Origin: Sphingomonas vulcanisoli
Lineage (GTDB): Bacteria > Pseudomonadota > Alphaproteobacteria > Sphingomonadales > Sphingomonadaceae
Assembly: GCF_011761305.1 (NCBI RefSeq)
Contig: NZ_JAAOZC010000004.1
Location: forward strand, 248,001-312,000
Direction: 5' to 3'
Length of the DNA stretch: 64,000 nt
Shown: positions 32,390 to 42,017 of the stretch, piece after piece
Position numbering within the stretch: position 1 is the stretch's first letter
How the letters are laid out: each line of letters opens with the position of its first letter
The notes under the pieces: model-generated
Seen by the model: the letters and a program-made list of their open reading frames with translations, nothing else
Told to the model about the DNA's origin: nothing
Database searches by the model: none
Program-made: the position numbers and the translations under genes

Positions 32390-33076
32390 ATGACGACGGC
32401 GACCTACAACCGGTTTCGGGGCGATCTCCAGACCTATTTCGATCGCACCGCGGCGAAAGCGTGGGAGCAGCTAACGTCTGACGCGCCCGTCAGCAGCATC
32501 CGCGCCAAGGTTCGCGCGGGGCGTACCGAAATGCGCGATACGTTGCTGTCGTGGCTGCCCGCCGACATGACCGGAATGCGCCTGCTCGATGCCGGCTGCG
32601 GCACTGGCGCACTGGCGGTCGAGGCGGCGCGGCGTGGCGCAAAGGTCGTGGCGATCGATGTCGCGCGCAGCCTCGTCAAAATCGCCCGCGATCGCGCGCC
32701 GGCCGCGCTGGATATCGATTGGCGCGTGGGTGACATGCTCGATCCCGCGCTCGGGCATTTCGATCATGTCGTCGCGATGGATTCGCTGATCCATTACAAG
32801 CCGTTCGACATCGTCGAGGTCGTGCGCCAGCTGGCCGACCGGACCGGCGGATCGATTGCGTTCACCTTCGCGCCGCAGACGCCATTGCTGATGGCGATGC
32901 TCGGCATGGGGCGGCTGTTCCCGCGCAGCGACCGCTCTCCGGCGATCCTGCCGGTCCGCGACCGGCTGCTGCGCACCCTCATCCGCAGCGCGCTGCCGAA
33001 GGCGCGTATCGGACGCGATCGCCGCATCTCGGCAAGCTTCTACACCAGCCATGCTCTGGAGGTGGTGACCGGATGA
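32390..33076 (+). CDS. bchM: Mg-protoporphyrin IX O-methyltransferase BchM
   Basis: A 228-residue SAM-dependent methyltransferase that methylates the propionate of Mg-protoporphyrin IX. The SAM motif is RLLDAGCGTGALAVEAARRG, and the motif IHYKPFDIVEVVRQLADR is typical of BchM/ChlM. The start is one base after the bchL stop, and the gene ends in an ATGA overlap with lhaA. Its product goes to the AcsF cyclase encoded further down the same run. Confidence 0.96.
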   Translation: MTTATYNRFRGDLQTYFDRTAAKAWEQLTSDAPVSSIRAKVRAGRTEMRDTLLSWLPADMTGMRLLDAGCGTGALAVEAARRGAKVVAIDVARSLVKIARDRAPAALDIDWRVGDMLDPALGHFDHVVAMDSLIHYKPFDIVEVVRQLADRTGGSIAFTFAPQTPLLMAMLGMGRLFPRSDRSPAILPVRDRLLRTLIRSALPKARIGRDRRISASFYTSHALEVVTG

Positions 33077-34584
33077 GTTACCTGATTGCCCTGAAGGCTT
33101 CGTTCGTTGCGTCGGCTCCAGCTGACGCAACGAACGTGATCGGCCGGGTGGAGAGTCTGAAGACCGGCGCGTTCTGGAACCGGCTTGGTACGCGGTTCCT
33201 GCCGTTCGCCGACGCGGCGACCAAAGACCTGCCGCTGTCGCGCATCCTGCGGCTGTCGCTGTTCCAGATATCGGTCGGGATGGCGGCGGTGCTGCTGCAG
33301 GGCACGCTCAACCGCGTGATGATCGTCGAGCTTGGCATGTCTGCAAGCCTGGTCGCTGCGATGGTGTCGCTGCCATTGTTATTCGCGCCCCTGCGCGCGT
33401 TGATCGGTTTCAAGTCGGACCATCATACCTCGCTGCTCGGCTGGAAGCGCGTGCCGTACATCTGGTTCGGCACGCTGATGCAATTCGGCGGACTGGCGAT
33501 TCTCCCCTTCGCGCTGCTGGTGATGACCGGCGGCGGCACCGGCCCCGCATTTGTCGGGCAATTCGGCGCGGTTTTCGGCTTCCTGCTGGTGGGCGCCGGC
33601 ATGCACATGACGCAAACCGCGGGGCTCGCCCTCGCCACCGATCTCGCGCCCGAGCATGCCCGCCCGCGTGTCGTCGCGTTGCTCTACGTGATGCTGCTGA
33701 TCGGCATGCTGGTCAGCTCGATCGTGATCGGCAGGCTGCTGGTCGACTTCACTCCGACCAAGCTGGTGCAGATCGTTCAGGGTGTCGCCGCGCTGACGAT
33801 GGTCCTCAACATCGTCGCCTTGTGGAAGCAGGAAGCGCGCAACCGTACGGCCACCGCCCGGCGCGCAACTCCGATATTTCGTGAGGTCTGGGCGGCATTC
33901 ATCGCGCGTCCGCGGACGATACGCCTGCTGGTCGCGGTCGGGCTCGGCGCCGCCGCATTCAGCACCCACGACGTTCTGCTCGAACCCTATGGCGGGCAGG
34001 TGCTCGGCCTCGGGGTCGGCGCCACCACTCTTCTCACCGCGGCGTGGGCTGCGGGAATGCTGGTCGGGTTCGCGCTCGCCGCGAGGCGCCTCGCCGATCA
34101 TGGCGAACCGCTTCGCCTGGCCGGGTTCGGTGCGACGATCGGCATCGTCGCCTTCCTGGCGGTGATCTTCGCCGGGCCGCTGGGATCACCGGCGATGCTC
34201 GGCATCGGCGCAACCGCGATCGGATTGGGCAACGGCCTCTTTTCGGTCGGCACGCTGATCGCCGCGATGGCGATCACCGACGATGCGAGCCTGGACGGTC
34301 GAACCGGTCTCGCGCTCGGCGCGTGGGGCGCGGTGCAGGCGAGCGCCGCCGGCGCCGCGATCGGGATCGGCGTGTTCATCCGTGATATCGTCTCCACCGC
34401 TGCGGTCGCTCATAACCTCGGCCCGACGCTGGCCGGCCCCGACGCCGGCTATGCCGTAGTGTACATTCTCGAAATCGTGTTGCTGATCGGCACGCTCGTC
34501 GCACTCGGGCCGCTGGTCCAGAGCAGCCGCGCCGATGTGATCTCGTCCAACACGCGGTTCAGTTTCCAGGAATTTCCGATATGA
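33073..34584 (+). CDS. lhaA: LH1 assembly protein LhaA (PucC family)
   Basis: A 503-residue, 12-helix BCD-family membrane protein needed for light-harvesting 1 assembly, located between bchM and puhA as in Rhodobacter. Features are GTRFLPFADAATKDLPLSRI, LLQGTLNRVMIVELGMSASL and FKSDHHTSLLGWKRVPYIWF. The first 30 or so residues are longer than I expect for the family and include a 13-bp inverted repeat (33101-33136), so translation may start downstream, for example at the GTG near 33148. It is paralogous to the transporter at 19484-20800. Confidence 0.95.
   Translation: MSYLIALKASFVASAPADATNVIGRVESLKTGAFWNRLGTRFLPFADAATKDLPLSRILRLSLFQISVGMAAVLLQGTLNRVMIVELGMSASLVAAMVSLPLLFAPLRALIGFKSDHHTSLLGWKRVPYIWFGTLMQFGGLAILPFALLVMTGGGTGPAFVGQFGAVFGFLLVGAGMHMTQTAGLALATDLAPEHARPRVVALLYVMLLIGMLVSSIVIGRLLVDFTPTKLVQIVQGVAALTMVLNIVALWKQEARNRTATARRATPIFREVWAAFIARPRTIRLLVAVGLGAAAFSTHDVLLEPYGGQVLGLGVGATTLLTAAWAAGMLVGFALAARRLADHGEPLRLAGFGATIGIVAFLAVIFAGPLGSPAMLGIGATAIGLGNGLFSVGTLIAAMAITDDASLDGRTGLALGAWGAVQASAAGAAIGIGVFIRDIVSTAAVAHNLGPTLAGPDAGYAVVYILEIVLLIGTLVALGPLVQSSRADVISSNTRFSFQEFPI
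33101..33136. repeat. 13-bp perfect inverted repeat at the bchM-lhaA junction
   Basis: CGTTCGTTGCGTC (33101-33113) and its exact reverse complement (33124-33136) flank a 10-base spacer. The structure lies 25 bases downstream of the bchM stop, within the first codons assigned to lhaA. As RNA it would form a stable hairpin just after the lhaA start, able to limit translation, mark an RNA-processing point or attenuate transcription. It may also be the scar of a small palindromic element. Confidence 0.75.
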
Positions 34585-34597
34585 AGGGGGAAGTCTG

Positions 34598-35365
34598 ATG
34601 CATCCCAATCTCACCGGCGGCATCGATGTCGCCCTGCTAGTCTTCTGGGCGTTCATTCTCTTTTTCGTGTGCCTGGTCTTCTACCTGCGACGCGAGGACC
34701 GCCGCGAGGGCTATCCGCTCGAAGATGAAACGTCGGGACGGCTCGATACCGTCGGCGGCGTCCTGCACACCGCCGCGACCAAGTCGTTCCTGCTGCCCTT
34801 CGGTCACGGCGTCGTCACGGCGCCGACGAAGGGCCGCGAGCCGGTGAATATCGCCGCGCGGCGGACTGAGCGCTTTTCAGGCGCGCCCTATGCACCGACC
34901 GGCAATCCGCTCGTCGACGGCATCGGCCCGGCAGCCTGGGCCGATCGTGCCAAGCGCCCCGATCTCGACATGGACGGCCATCCCCGGATCGTGCCTCTGA
35001 GCACCGCCGTCGGCTACGGCGTCGCGCCCAGGGATTCCGATCTCGGCGGCTGGCCGGTTATCGGCGCCGACGGGGCTGTCGCGGGGACGGTCAGCGATCT
35101 TTGGATCGACACCGCCGACCGGCTGGTGCGCTATATCCAGATCGCGAGCGAGGGAATGCCCGCGCTGGCGCCGATCATGATGGCAAAGGTCGATCGCCGC
35201 CGTCGCCGTGTCGTCATCGATGCGCTCAACGCCGCGCAGTTTGCGGACGTGCCGCGGCTCGGCGCGACCGACCAGATCACGCTATACGAAGAAGAGCGGG
35301 TGCAGGCCTATTTCGGTGGCGGCTATCTCTACGCCAACGCCGCGCGCCAGGAGCCATTGATATGA
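34598..35365 (+). CDS. puhA: Photosynthetic reaction centre H subunit PuhA
   Basis: The 255-residue H subunit with a single N-terminal membrane helix (about residues 12-32) and a cytoplasmic PRC-barrel-like domain. Family features are LVFYLRREDRREGYPLED just after the helix, DLDMDGHPRIVPLSTAVGYG, and GTVSDLWIDTADRLVRYIQI. It caps the L/M core and guides proton transfer to the secondary quinone. GGGGGAAG precedes the ATG. It overlaps puhB by ATGA. Confidence 0.97.
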   Translation: MHPNLTGGIDVALLVFWAFILFFVCLVFYLRREDRREGYPLEDETSGRLDTVGGVLHTAATKSFLLPFGHGVVTAPTKGREPVNIAARRTERFSGAPYAPTGNPLVDGIGPAAWADRAKRPDLDMDGHPRIVPLSTAVGYGVAPRDSDLGGWPVIGADGAVAGTVSDLWIDTADRLVRYIQIASEGMPALAPIMMAKVDRRRRRVVIDALNAAQFADVPRLGATDQITLYEEERVQAYFGGGYLYANAARQEPLI

Positions 35366-35997
35366 CCGGATATGACAACGAGCCGATCCCCGGTCTCCCC
35401 GGCCTGCTGCCGCCGGGCGAGCAAATCCTGTGGCAGGGATCGCCCGACTGGCGGACGCTGGCGCGCACCGCGTTCCACACCCGGCTCATCGCAGCCTATT
35501 TCGCGGGGCTGGCCGCGATCGCACTGGGCTTTGCGCTGCGCAACGGCCAATATTTGGGCGTCGGCATGACGGTGACGCTCGGCCTCGTCGGCGTCGCCAT
35601 GCTCCACCTGTTCGCCTGGGCCTCGGCGCGCACGACGATCTACACGCTCACCAACCGCCGCATCGTCCTGCGGATCGGTATCGCGGTGCCCAAGTGCATC
35701 AACCTGCCCTTGGCAATGATCGCGTCGGTCGATCTGGCCGCGCGCGCCGATGGCAGCGGCGATCTGCCGCTGACGCTGATCGGCACGCCCAAGCTAGGCT
35801 ATCTCGCGCTCTGGCCGCATGCCCGGCCGCTCGAGATCGCCCGGCCGCAGCCGATGTTGCGTTCGATACCGCAGGCCGAGACCGTCGCGGCGCTCGTCGC
35901 CCGGACCTGCCTCGCGGCCAATCCCAACGGGCGGGTCGCCGCCATAGAGACACAGTCCGCGCCAATGCCGGTATTTGCCGGAGCGGCGGCGGCATGA
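35362..35997 (+). CDS. puhB: Photosynthetic complex assembly protein PuhB
   Basis: A 211-residue membrane protein with three predicted helices and a PH-like (bacterial PH) domain. Landmarks are PPGEQILWQGSPDWRTLART near the N-terminus and TTIYTLTNRRIVLRIGIAVP in the middle. In Rhodobacter it assists reaction centre assembly. Both ends overlap neighbours as ATGA (puhA and puhC), indicating tight coupling. Confidence 0.93.
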   Translation: MTGYDNEPIPGLPGLLPPGEQILWQGSPDWRTLARTAFHTRLIAAYFAGLAAIALGFALRNGQYLGVGMTVTLGLVGVAMLHLFAWASARTTIYTLTNRRIVLRIGIAVPKCINLPLAMIASVDLAARADGSGDLPLTLIGTPKLGYLALWPHARPLEIARPQPMLRSIPQAETVAALVARTCLAANPNGRVAAIETQSAPMPVFAGAAAA

Positions 35998-36500
35998 GCA
36001 GCACCCACACCCATGCCGATATGCTGCCGCGTGGCACGCTGATGATCGCGGGCGCCCTAGTCCTGTTCTCGCTCACCACCGTCAGCGTCGTGCGGATCGC
36101 AAACATCCCGGCCTCCGCATCGCCCGTGGCGCTACGCGCCGCGGCGGGAATCGCTCCGGTCGCATCGCGTGATCTGCGGTTCCTCGACCGGGCCGATGGC
36201 GCTGTGGTGATCGAGGATATCGGCCGCAATGGCGTCGCGGACGGCGTGGCATCCGTGATCGAGCCCGGCCAGCAGACCGGTTTCATCCGAGGTGTGATGC
36301 GCGGCCTTGCCCGTGATCGCCGGTCGCGCGGTATCGGCGATATGCCGCCGTTCAACCTGACGCTGTGGCGCGACGGTGAATTGTCGCTGACCGACAGCGT
36401 GACAGGCCGTTCGATCGAACTCACCGCGTTCGGATCGACGAACCGCGCGGCGTTCGCGGCACTGCTGCCCGGCGCACAGGCCAAGAAGACCGGCGCATGA
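35994..36500 (+). CDS. puhC: Photosynthetic complex assembly protein PuhC
   Basis: A 168-residue protein with one N-terminal membrane helix (around residues 14-34) and a periplasmic domain. The conserved FNLTLWRDGELSLTDSVTGR and a GFIRGVMRGLARDRR segment identify PuhC, which is needed for RC-LH1 assembly in Rhodobacter. It is coupled by ATGA overlaps to puhB and the following 98-aa gene. Confidence 0.92.
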   Translation: MSSTHTHADMLPRGTLMIAGALVLFSLTTVSVVRIANIPASASPVALRAAAGIAPVASRDLRFLDRADGAVVIEDIGRNGVADGVASVIEPGQQTGFIRGVMRGLARDRRSRGIGDMPPFNLTLWRDGELSLTDSVTGRSIELTAFGSTNRAAFAALLPGAQAKKTGA

Positions 36501-36793
36501 TCGCACTCCGTCGCACCAGCTTCGATACGCCCTGCCGGGTCGAGATCGAGCATAGCGACGAGTTTCTCTGCGCGCATGTCGTGCTGGCCAACGATTATGC
36601 GGTCGGGCCGGGCGATCGGGTCCGCGTCCATGGCGCTCCGATCAGCGTCGGCTTCGGCGAACGCCGCGTCGTCGAGCGCACCGCCACGGTGGAGCGCGCC
36701 AGCACGGTCGAGCGGCTGTGGACCAAATTCGCCGGCCATTTCGAAATGGCAGAACTCTACGAAGTCAGCTTCAGCGATCGGACCACGGTATGA
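36497..36793 (+). CDS. 98-aa soluble protein between puhC and acsF, function unknown
   Basis: A 98-residue protein coupled by ATGA overlaps to puhC upstream and acsF downstream, so almost certainly translated. It has no signal peptide or membrane helix. The N-terminal two thirds look like a small beta-rich domain with [20 protein letters not shown], followed by a basic/charged [18 protein letters not shown] helix region and a C-terminal AELYEVSF strand. I recall unnamed proteins of similar size at this location in other phototrophic Proteobacteria, but I cannot name the family. A role linked to AcsF or complex assembly is suggested only by position. Confidence 0.85.
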   Translation: MIALRRTSFDTPCRVEIEHSDEFLCAHVVLANDYAVGPGDRVRVHGAPISVGFGERRVVERTATVERASTVERLWTKFAGHFEMAELYEVSFSDRTTV

Positions 36794-37851
36794 ACGCGAT
36801 CACCCCGATAACAAAAGACGACGCGATGGCGATCGCACGGGAGGATACCGTCCTCTCACCCCGCTTCTACACAACCGATTTCGCCGCGATGGACCGGATC
36901 GACGTTTCGGGCGTCCGCCACGAATGGGATGCACTGATCGCCGAGATGGCAGCCGATCCCAACAGGCTGCACTTCAAGCGCACCGAAGCGTTTAACGGCG
37001 TCATCGAGAGCCTGCCCGAGGAGCTCCGCAAGGAGTTCACTGATTTCCTCGTCAGCTCGCTGACCGCCGAATTCTCCGGCTGCATTCTCTATGCCGAGAT
37101 CGCCAAGCGGGTGAAGAACCCCGATATCATGCAGCTCTTCAAGCTGATGAGCCGCGACGAGAGCCGGCACGCCGGGTTCATCAACGATACTCTGAAGGAC
37201 GCCGGCATCGGCATCGATCTCGGCTTCCTGACGCGGACCAAGAAATACACCTATTTCCGGCCGAAATTCATCTTCTACGCGACTTATCTGAGCGAGAAGA
37301 TCGGTTATGCGCGCTACATCACGATCTTCCGCCACCTGGCAAAGCATCCCGAGCTGCGCTTCCACCCGATCTTCAACTGGTTCGAACTGTGGTGCAATGA
37401 TGAGTTCCGCCACGGCGACGCCTTCGCAATCCTGATGCGGACCGATCCGAAACTGCTCAGCGGCATCAACAAACTGTGGATCCGCTTCTTCCTCGTTGCG
37501 GTCTATGCGACGATGTATGTCCGCGATCACAACCGCCCGGCGTTTCACAAGGCGCTCGACATCGATCCGACCGATTACGATAACCGCGTCTTCACGATCT
37601 GCTCGGAGATCACGCGGCAAGTGTTCCCGATGGTGCTCGACACCGATTCCCCGCGCTTCGCCGCTGGGCTTGAGCGGATGCGGCGGATCGCGGGCGGGAT
37701 CGATGCGGCCAAACAGCAAGGCGGCGTGATCGGCGGCATCAAGCGCGCCGGCCTGATCGGCGCGGCAGCCTTCGCCTTCGCCCGCCTCTATCTGGTCCCG
37801 GTCAAGCGTAATGCGGCGCCCGCCAACGTCCGGCTGGTCCCGGCCTGGTGA
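36790..37851 (+). CDS. acsF: Aerobic Mg-protoporphyrin monomethyl ester cyclase AcsF
   Basis: A 353-residue di-iron enzyme that forms the isocyclic ring E using molecular oxygen. Iron-ligand motifs are visible: [27 protein letters not shown] (ExxH near residues 124-127), and [11 protein letters not shown] (second ExxH). The start ATG overlaps the 98-aa gene stop. No bchE (the radical-SAM anaerobic cyclase) is in the window, so ring closure encoded here depends on oxygen, consistent with an aerobic phototroph. Confidence 0.97.
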   Translation: MNAITPITKDDAMAIAREDTVLSPRFYTTDFAAMDRIDVSGVRHEWDALIAEMAADPNRLHFKRTEAFNGVIESLPEELRKEFTDFLVSSLTAEFSGCILYAEIAKRVKNPDIMQLFKLMSRDESRHAGFINDTLKDAGIGIDLGFLTRTKKYTYFRPKFIFYATYLSEKIGYARYITIFRHLAKHPELRFHPIFNWFELWCNDEFRHGDAFAILMRTDPKLLSGINKLWIRFFLVAVYATMYVRDHNRPAFHKALDIDPTDYDNRVFTICSEITRQVFPMVLDTDSPRFAAGLERMRRIAGGIDAAKQQGGVIGGIKRAGLIGAAAFAFARLYLVPVKRNAAPANVRLVPAW

Positions 37852-38642
37852 GCCTTCCGCCGCTTCTCTTCGCGCTCCTGATGTGGTTCATCGGCACCGC
37901 CGCGGTGGTCTGGCTCGACAGCCGCCCGCGCGAGACCTTCCGCACCAGCCTGATGCTGGCCGGTATCGTCGCGATTGCCGCCACCGCGCTGGTTTGGGCC
38001 TATGGTGATGATACGACCGTAAGCGGCGCCTATGTCGGCTTCGGCGCGGCGATCGTGATCTGGGGCTGGCACGAGATGAGCTTCCTGATGGGTCATGTCG
38101 CAGGGCCGAATAGAGCGGTTTGCCCGCCGGGTGCGGTCGGATGGGCGCGCTTCAAGGCGGCGACTGCCACCGTCATCCACCACGAACTGGCGATCGCCGC
38201 GACGGCGATCCTGTTGTTCGCGGTAACCTGGGGCCAACCCAATCAGACCGCGCCGCTGACCTTCCTGCTGCTGTTCGGGCTCAGGCTGTCGGCCAAGTTC
38301 AACCTGTACCTGGGTGTACCGAACCTCAGCGACGAGGTGTTCCCCGAGCATCTCGCCTATCTCAAGACCTATTTCCGCAAACGCCGCCTCAACGCGCTAT
38401 TCCCGGTTTCGGTCGGTGTCGGCAGCGGCGTTGCGGTCTGGGCCTGGTTGGCGGCGCAAGCGGCGCCCATGGGCAGCGGCGCTCAGGCTTGTGCGATGCT
38501 GATCGCAGGGCTTACCGTGCTCGGTGTGGTGGAACATCTGTTCCTGGTGCTGCCGTTGCGCGATACCAAGGCCTTTAGCTGGGCGATCAATAACAAGAAG
38601 GCGGCCAAGGCCGTGGCTATCGAATGCGTGGGGAGAGAGTGA
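37848..38642 (+). CDS. puhE: Photosynthetic complex assembly protein PuhE (DUF3623)
   Basis: A 264-residue, about seven-helix membrane protein. The [21 protein letters not shown] motif and the [20 protein letters not shown] segment identify PuhE, which in Rhodobacter modulates RC-LH1 levels. The start is GTG in a GTGA overlap with acsF, and the stop overlaps the hemA ATG by one base (TGATG). Confidence 0.93.
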   Translation: MSLPPLLFALLMWFIGTAAVVWLDSRPRETFRTSLMLAGIVAIAATALVWAYGDDTTVSGAYVGFGAAIVIWGWHEMSFLMGHVAGPNRAVCPPGAVGWARFKAATATVIHHELAIAATAILLFAVTWGQPNQTAPLTFLLLFGLRLSAKFNLYLGVPNLSDEVFPEHLAYLKTYFRKRRLNALFPVSVGVGSGVAVWAWLAAQAAPMGSGAQACAMLIAGLTVLGVVEHLFLVLPLRDTKAFSWAINNKKAAKAVAIECVGRE

Positions 38643-39865
38643 TGAATTACGAGGCGGTATTCGCGGAGCAGCTCGATGGTCTGCGTGAAGCGGGCAATTA
38701 CCGCGTCTTTGCCGAGCTGGAACGCCAGGCCGGAAACTTCCCCCGCGCCAAGCGCTGGACCGAAGATGGCCAGGTCGCGGACGTCACGGTGTGGTGCTCG
38801 AACGACTATCTCGGCATGGGCCAGCATCCCAAGGTGCTGGATGCGATGCACGAAACGCTCGACCGCTGCGGTGCGGGCGCCGGCGGCACGCGCAACATTT
38901 CGGGGACGAACCACCAGCATGTCCTGCTCGAAGCCGAACTCGCCGATCTCCACGGCAAGGAAGCCGCGCTGATCTTCACATCGGGCTATGTCTCGAACTG
39001 GGCGGCGCTCTCCACCCTCGCGTCGCGCCTGCCCGACTGCGTCGTGCTGTCCGACGCGCTCAACCACGCTTCGATGATCGAAGGCATCCGCCACAGCCGC
39101 GCCGAGTGTCAACGCTGGCGGCACAATGATGTCGCGCATCTCGACGAACTGCTGTCGCAGGTCGCGCCCGGCCGCGCCAAGCTGGTCGCGTTCGAAAGCG
39201 TCTATTCGATGGACGGCGATATCGCCCCGATCGCCGAGATCCTCGACGTCTGCGAGAAGCATGGCGCGCTGACCTATATCGACGAGGTCCACGCCGTCGG
39301 CCTCTACGGCCCACGCGGCGGCGGCATCGCCGAGCGCGAGGGGCTGATGGACCGGATCGACGTCATCGAGGGGACGCTGGGCAAGGCGTTCGGGGTAATG
39401 GGCGGCTATATCACCGCATCCAAGACCCTGTGCGACTTCGTCAGGAGCTTCGCCAGCGGCTTCATCTTCTCCACCGCGCTGCCGCCCGCGATCGCGGCAG
39501 GCGCCACCGCATCGATCCGGCATCTGAAGGAAAGCCAGATCGAGCGCGTCCGTCACCAAAACCGTGTCAAAATCGTACGCGAGCGGCTGGATGCGCTCGG
39601 TATCCCGCATCTGCCGAATCCCAGTCACATCATCCCGGTGATGGTCGGCAATGCGCACCATGCGAAGATGATCAGTGACTGGCTGATGGACAATCACGGC
39701 ATCTACGTGCAGCCGATCAACTATCCGACCGTGCCCAAGGGAACCGAGCGGCTGCGGATCACGCCCTCACCGGTCCACACCGATGGCGATATCGATCGGC
39801 TGGTCCGGGCGATCAGCGAAATCTGGTCGCAATGCGAATTGGCGCGCAAGGCTTTGGCGGCTTAA
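38642..39865 (+). CDS. hemA: 5-Aminolevulinate synthase
   Basis: A 407-residue PLP enzyme condensing glycine and succinyl-CoA, the first step of tetrapyrrole synthesis by the Shemin route. The PLP lysine is K248 in [15 protein letters not shown], and [17 protein letters not shown] and [12 protein letters not shown] are the family motifs. It is the last gene of the plus-strand bchF-to-hemA run, so precursor supply is tied to pigment genes. A second hemA may exist elsewhere in the genome. It ends three bases from the convergent FNT gene with no terminator visible. Confidence 0.97.
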   Translation: MNYEAVFAEQLDGLREAGNYRVFAELERQAGNFPRAKRWTEDGQVADVTVWCSNDYLGMGQHPKVLDAMHETLDRCGAGAGGTRNISGTNHQHVLLEAELADLHGKEAALIFTSGYVSNWAALSTLASRLPDCVVLSDALNHASMIEGIRHSRAECQRWRHNDVAHLDELLSQVAPGRAKLVAFESVYSMDGDIAPIAEILDVCEKHGALTYIDEVHAVGLYGPRGGGIAEREGLMDRIDVIEGTLGKAFGVMGGYITASKTLCDFVRSFASGFIFSTALPPAIAAGATASIRHLKESQIERVRHQNRVKIVRERLDALGIPHLPNPSHIIPVMVGNAHHAKMISDWLMDNHGIYVQPINYPTVPKGTERLRITPSPVHTDGDIDRLVRAISEIWSQCELARKALAA

Positions 39866-39868
39866 CCG

Positions 39869-40705
39869 CTACAATTCCGATCGCACTTGGGCATGGGCGA
39901 GCGCGGCGAATAGTCCGCTCCCGCCGATGATGTTGCCGGCCAGCGCCGGCAGGATGAACCCGAAGATCGCGGTCGCGAAGCTGGTCTGGCCGGTTGTTGC
40001 CAACACCCACGCCTCGGCCGATCCGGCGACGACATGGCTGAAGCCCGCGATCGCGATGACGTAGGTCAGCAGGGTCACCACCCAGATCTGCTGCCCGCCC
40101 GCATTGGGCAGCAGCCAGGCGATTGTCGCGAGCACGAAACCCGCGGGAATGCCGCGAAGGAATATCTCTTTTGCAGGGCCCTCGGTGGCATGACGCGCGA
40201 CCTCGATTACCGCGGTCAGCATCTGCGGGCTGATCAGCCCGCCGCGCGGGACCAGCAGCGCCACCGCCAGCGTCCCCGCGGCATTGGCGGCGAACACCAG
40301 CGCCCATAATCGGAGCGTCCGCCCGAGGCTGGACCAGCTCGGCTCGGTCGCCAGGGGCAGCACCGCTACGATCGTGCTCTCGGTGAACAGCTGCAACCGG
40401 CCGAGAATCACGACGACGAAGCCGACGCTATAGCCAAGCGAGACGATCGCGGGCGACCAGGGCGACGCGGGCAGTTTCAGCATCAAGGCGGCCTGCGCTA
40501 TGACCGACAGCCACATGCAGACGCCCGCCGCCGCTCCGGACCACAGCAGCGATGACGTCGGGCGTTCGAGCTCGTCGATCCCCTCCTGGCGGATGATCTC
40601 GTGGACGACGCGCGCGCTCGGCGATTTGCGCTTTTCCACCGTCTCGCGTTCGCCCGGTTCAAGGTCAGCGGGCTGGTCTTTTCCGGTGTCGCCCGCTTCC
40701 GCCAT
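39869..40705 (-). CDS. Formate/nitrite transporter (FNT) family protein
   Basis: A 278-residue membrane channel protein, YfdC-like branch of the FNT family, with a charged cytoplasmic N-terminus (about 45 residues, including RKSPSARVVHEIIRQEGIDE) and six predicted helices. Characteristic parts are GRLQLFTESTIVAVLPL and IAGFSHVVAGSAEAW with the FNT helix-break histidine. It starts two bases after the tri-heme cytochrome stop, so the two are an operon. The transported species is unknown: formate, nitrite, hydrosulfide and small organic acids are all used within the family. Confidence 0.87.
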   Translation of the reverse strand: MAEAGDTGKDQPADLEPGERETVEKRKSPSARVVHEIIRQEGIDELERPTSSLLWSGAAAGVCMWLSVIAQAALMLKLPASPWSPAIVSLGYSVGFVVVILGRLQLFTESTIVAVLPLATEPSWSSLGRTLRLWALVFAANAAGTLAVALLVPRGGLISPQMLTAVIEVARHATEGPAKEIFLRGIPAGFVLATIAWLLPNAGGQQIWVVTLLTYVIAIAGFSHVVAGSAEAWVLATTGQTSFATAIFGFILPALAGNIIGGSGLFAALAHAQVRSEL

Positions 40706-40707
40706 CG

Positions 40708-41952
40708 CTATCGCTTCGGCTCGACCGCGGCGAAGCTCTGCACTTTGGCGGGTGGCTGCGCGGCATAATAGCCCGCAACCGCCTCAATCTGGCGATCGTC
40801 GAGCTTTCTGGCGATCGCGACCATCGGGTCCTCGATCTTGTCACCGACGATCGATCCTCGGCCGCCACTGCGGAAAACCCGCATCTGGTTTGCCAGATAC
40901 CAGTGCGCCTCTCCTTCCAGCAGCGGATAGGCCTTGGATGCGGCCAGCGTGACCCCGTGGCAGGAAGCACAGGGTGCCAGCCCGGCGGAGGGCACGCCCT
41001 GCAGCGCGATCTGCTGCCCCAGCGCCGGTGCGGTTGCGCCCGCCTCGCTCGATCGGCGCGGCAGTGCGGCGTAGTGGTGCGCCAGCGCGTCGATCTGTGC
41101 AGGCGACAATTCGGTCGCAACCATCTGCATGAAACCGCTGCGCCGCCGGCCCGCGGCATAAGCGGTGAGCGTCCGCGCGAGATAGTCGGGGCTTTGGAGC
41201 GTCAAATTGGGAAAGGCGCCCCCGCCCGCGCCATCGGCGCCGTGGCAGCGCGCGCAGGTAGCGGCCGGGTTGGCGCTGAGCGCATACCCCGAGAAGCCGA
41301 AGACCGGCGTCCGATAATTATAGCTCACCCGCGGCGGTTCGTCGTCGTTGCGCAGCGCATAAGCACGTTGCGCGGGTTTTTGACCGAAGGGCACGGGTGA
41401 CACGGCCTGGTCTTGCGAAACCACGGCCAGCTGCCGGAACGTCTCCGGCGACATCTTCGGCAGAGCGCGCAGAAATGCGACGAGCTGCCAGATCTCGTCA
41501 TCGCGGCGATCGGCAGGCCAGGACGGCATCGCGCTATACTTCACCCCTGCCTTGACGATGCGGAACAGCTCGGGCGACGAGAAATTCGCGATCGGCAGAT
41601 CAGTGGCGAGATATTGCGGGCGCGGATGCATCGACAGCACGACCGGGTTTTGGCCGAAGCCCGGCCCGCCATGGCAGCGCGCGCAAACCTGACCATAATA
41701 AGCAGCGCCCGCGGCGATCCGGATAGGGGAATCGAGGTCGGCGGGGGGCTTCGGCCCGGCGTGAAAGGCGGTCGATCGATCGAACGTGTAATGCAGGAAG
41801 CGCGCCCAGCCTTCCGGATGCGGCTTGGCGGCGGACAGATCGACGATCCCGGTCACGACCACGATCACTGCGATCAGCAGCGCGCCGATCGCCGCGGCGA
41901 TCAAAGGGCCCAGCCATTGCGAGAAGCGCGACGGAAACAAATAGGGGAGCAT
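40708..41952 (-). CDS. Membrane-anchored tri-heme cytochrome c
   Basis: A 414-residue c-type cytochrome with one N-terminal membrane helix (about residues 14-35) and three heme sites: CARCH at 90-94, CARCH at 233-237 and CASCH at 328-332. The pattern of three class I domains in a row resembles cytochrome subunits of alcohol/gluconate dehydrogenases and related periplasmic electron carriers. It precedes the FNT gene by two bases. No dehydrogenase large subunit is nearby, so the electron donor is unclear. Its position between hemA and the puf genes allows the idea that it feeds or drains the photosynthetic chain, which is inference. Confidence 0.9.
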   Translation of the reverse strand: MLPYLFPSRFSQWLGPLIAAAIGALLIAVIVVVTGIVDLSAAKPHPEGWARFLHYTFDRSTAFHAGPKPPADLDSPIRIAAGAAYYGQVCARCHGGPGFGQNPVVLSMHPRPQYLATDLPIANFSSPELFRIVKAGVKYSAMPSWPADRRDDEIWQLVAFLRALPKMSPETFRQLAVVSQDQAVSPVPFGQKPAQRAYALRNDDEPPRVSYNYRTPVFGFSGYALSANPAATCARCHGADGAGGGAFPNLTLQSPDYLARTLTAYAAGRRRSGFMQMVATELSPAQIDALAHHYAALPRRSSEAGATAPALGQQIALQGVPSAGLAPCASCHGVTLAASKAYPLLEGEAHWYLANQMRVFRSGGRGSIVGDKIEDPMVAIARKLDDRQIEAVAGYYAAQPPAKVQSFAAVEPKR

Positions 41953-42017
41953 GGAGGCTAAAACGCGCGGACGCCGTGCGGTTCCATGGCTGCGAAATTA
42001 GCCGCCTCGGCCCACGC

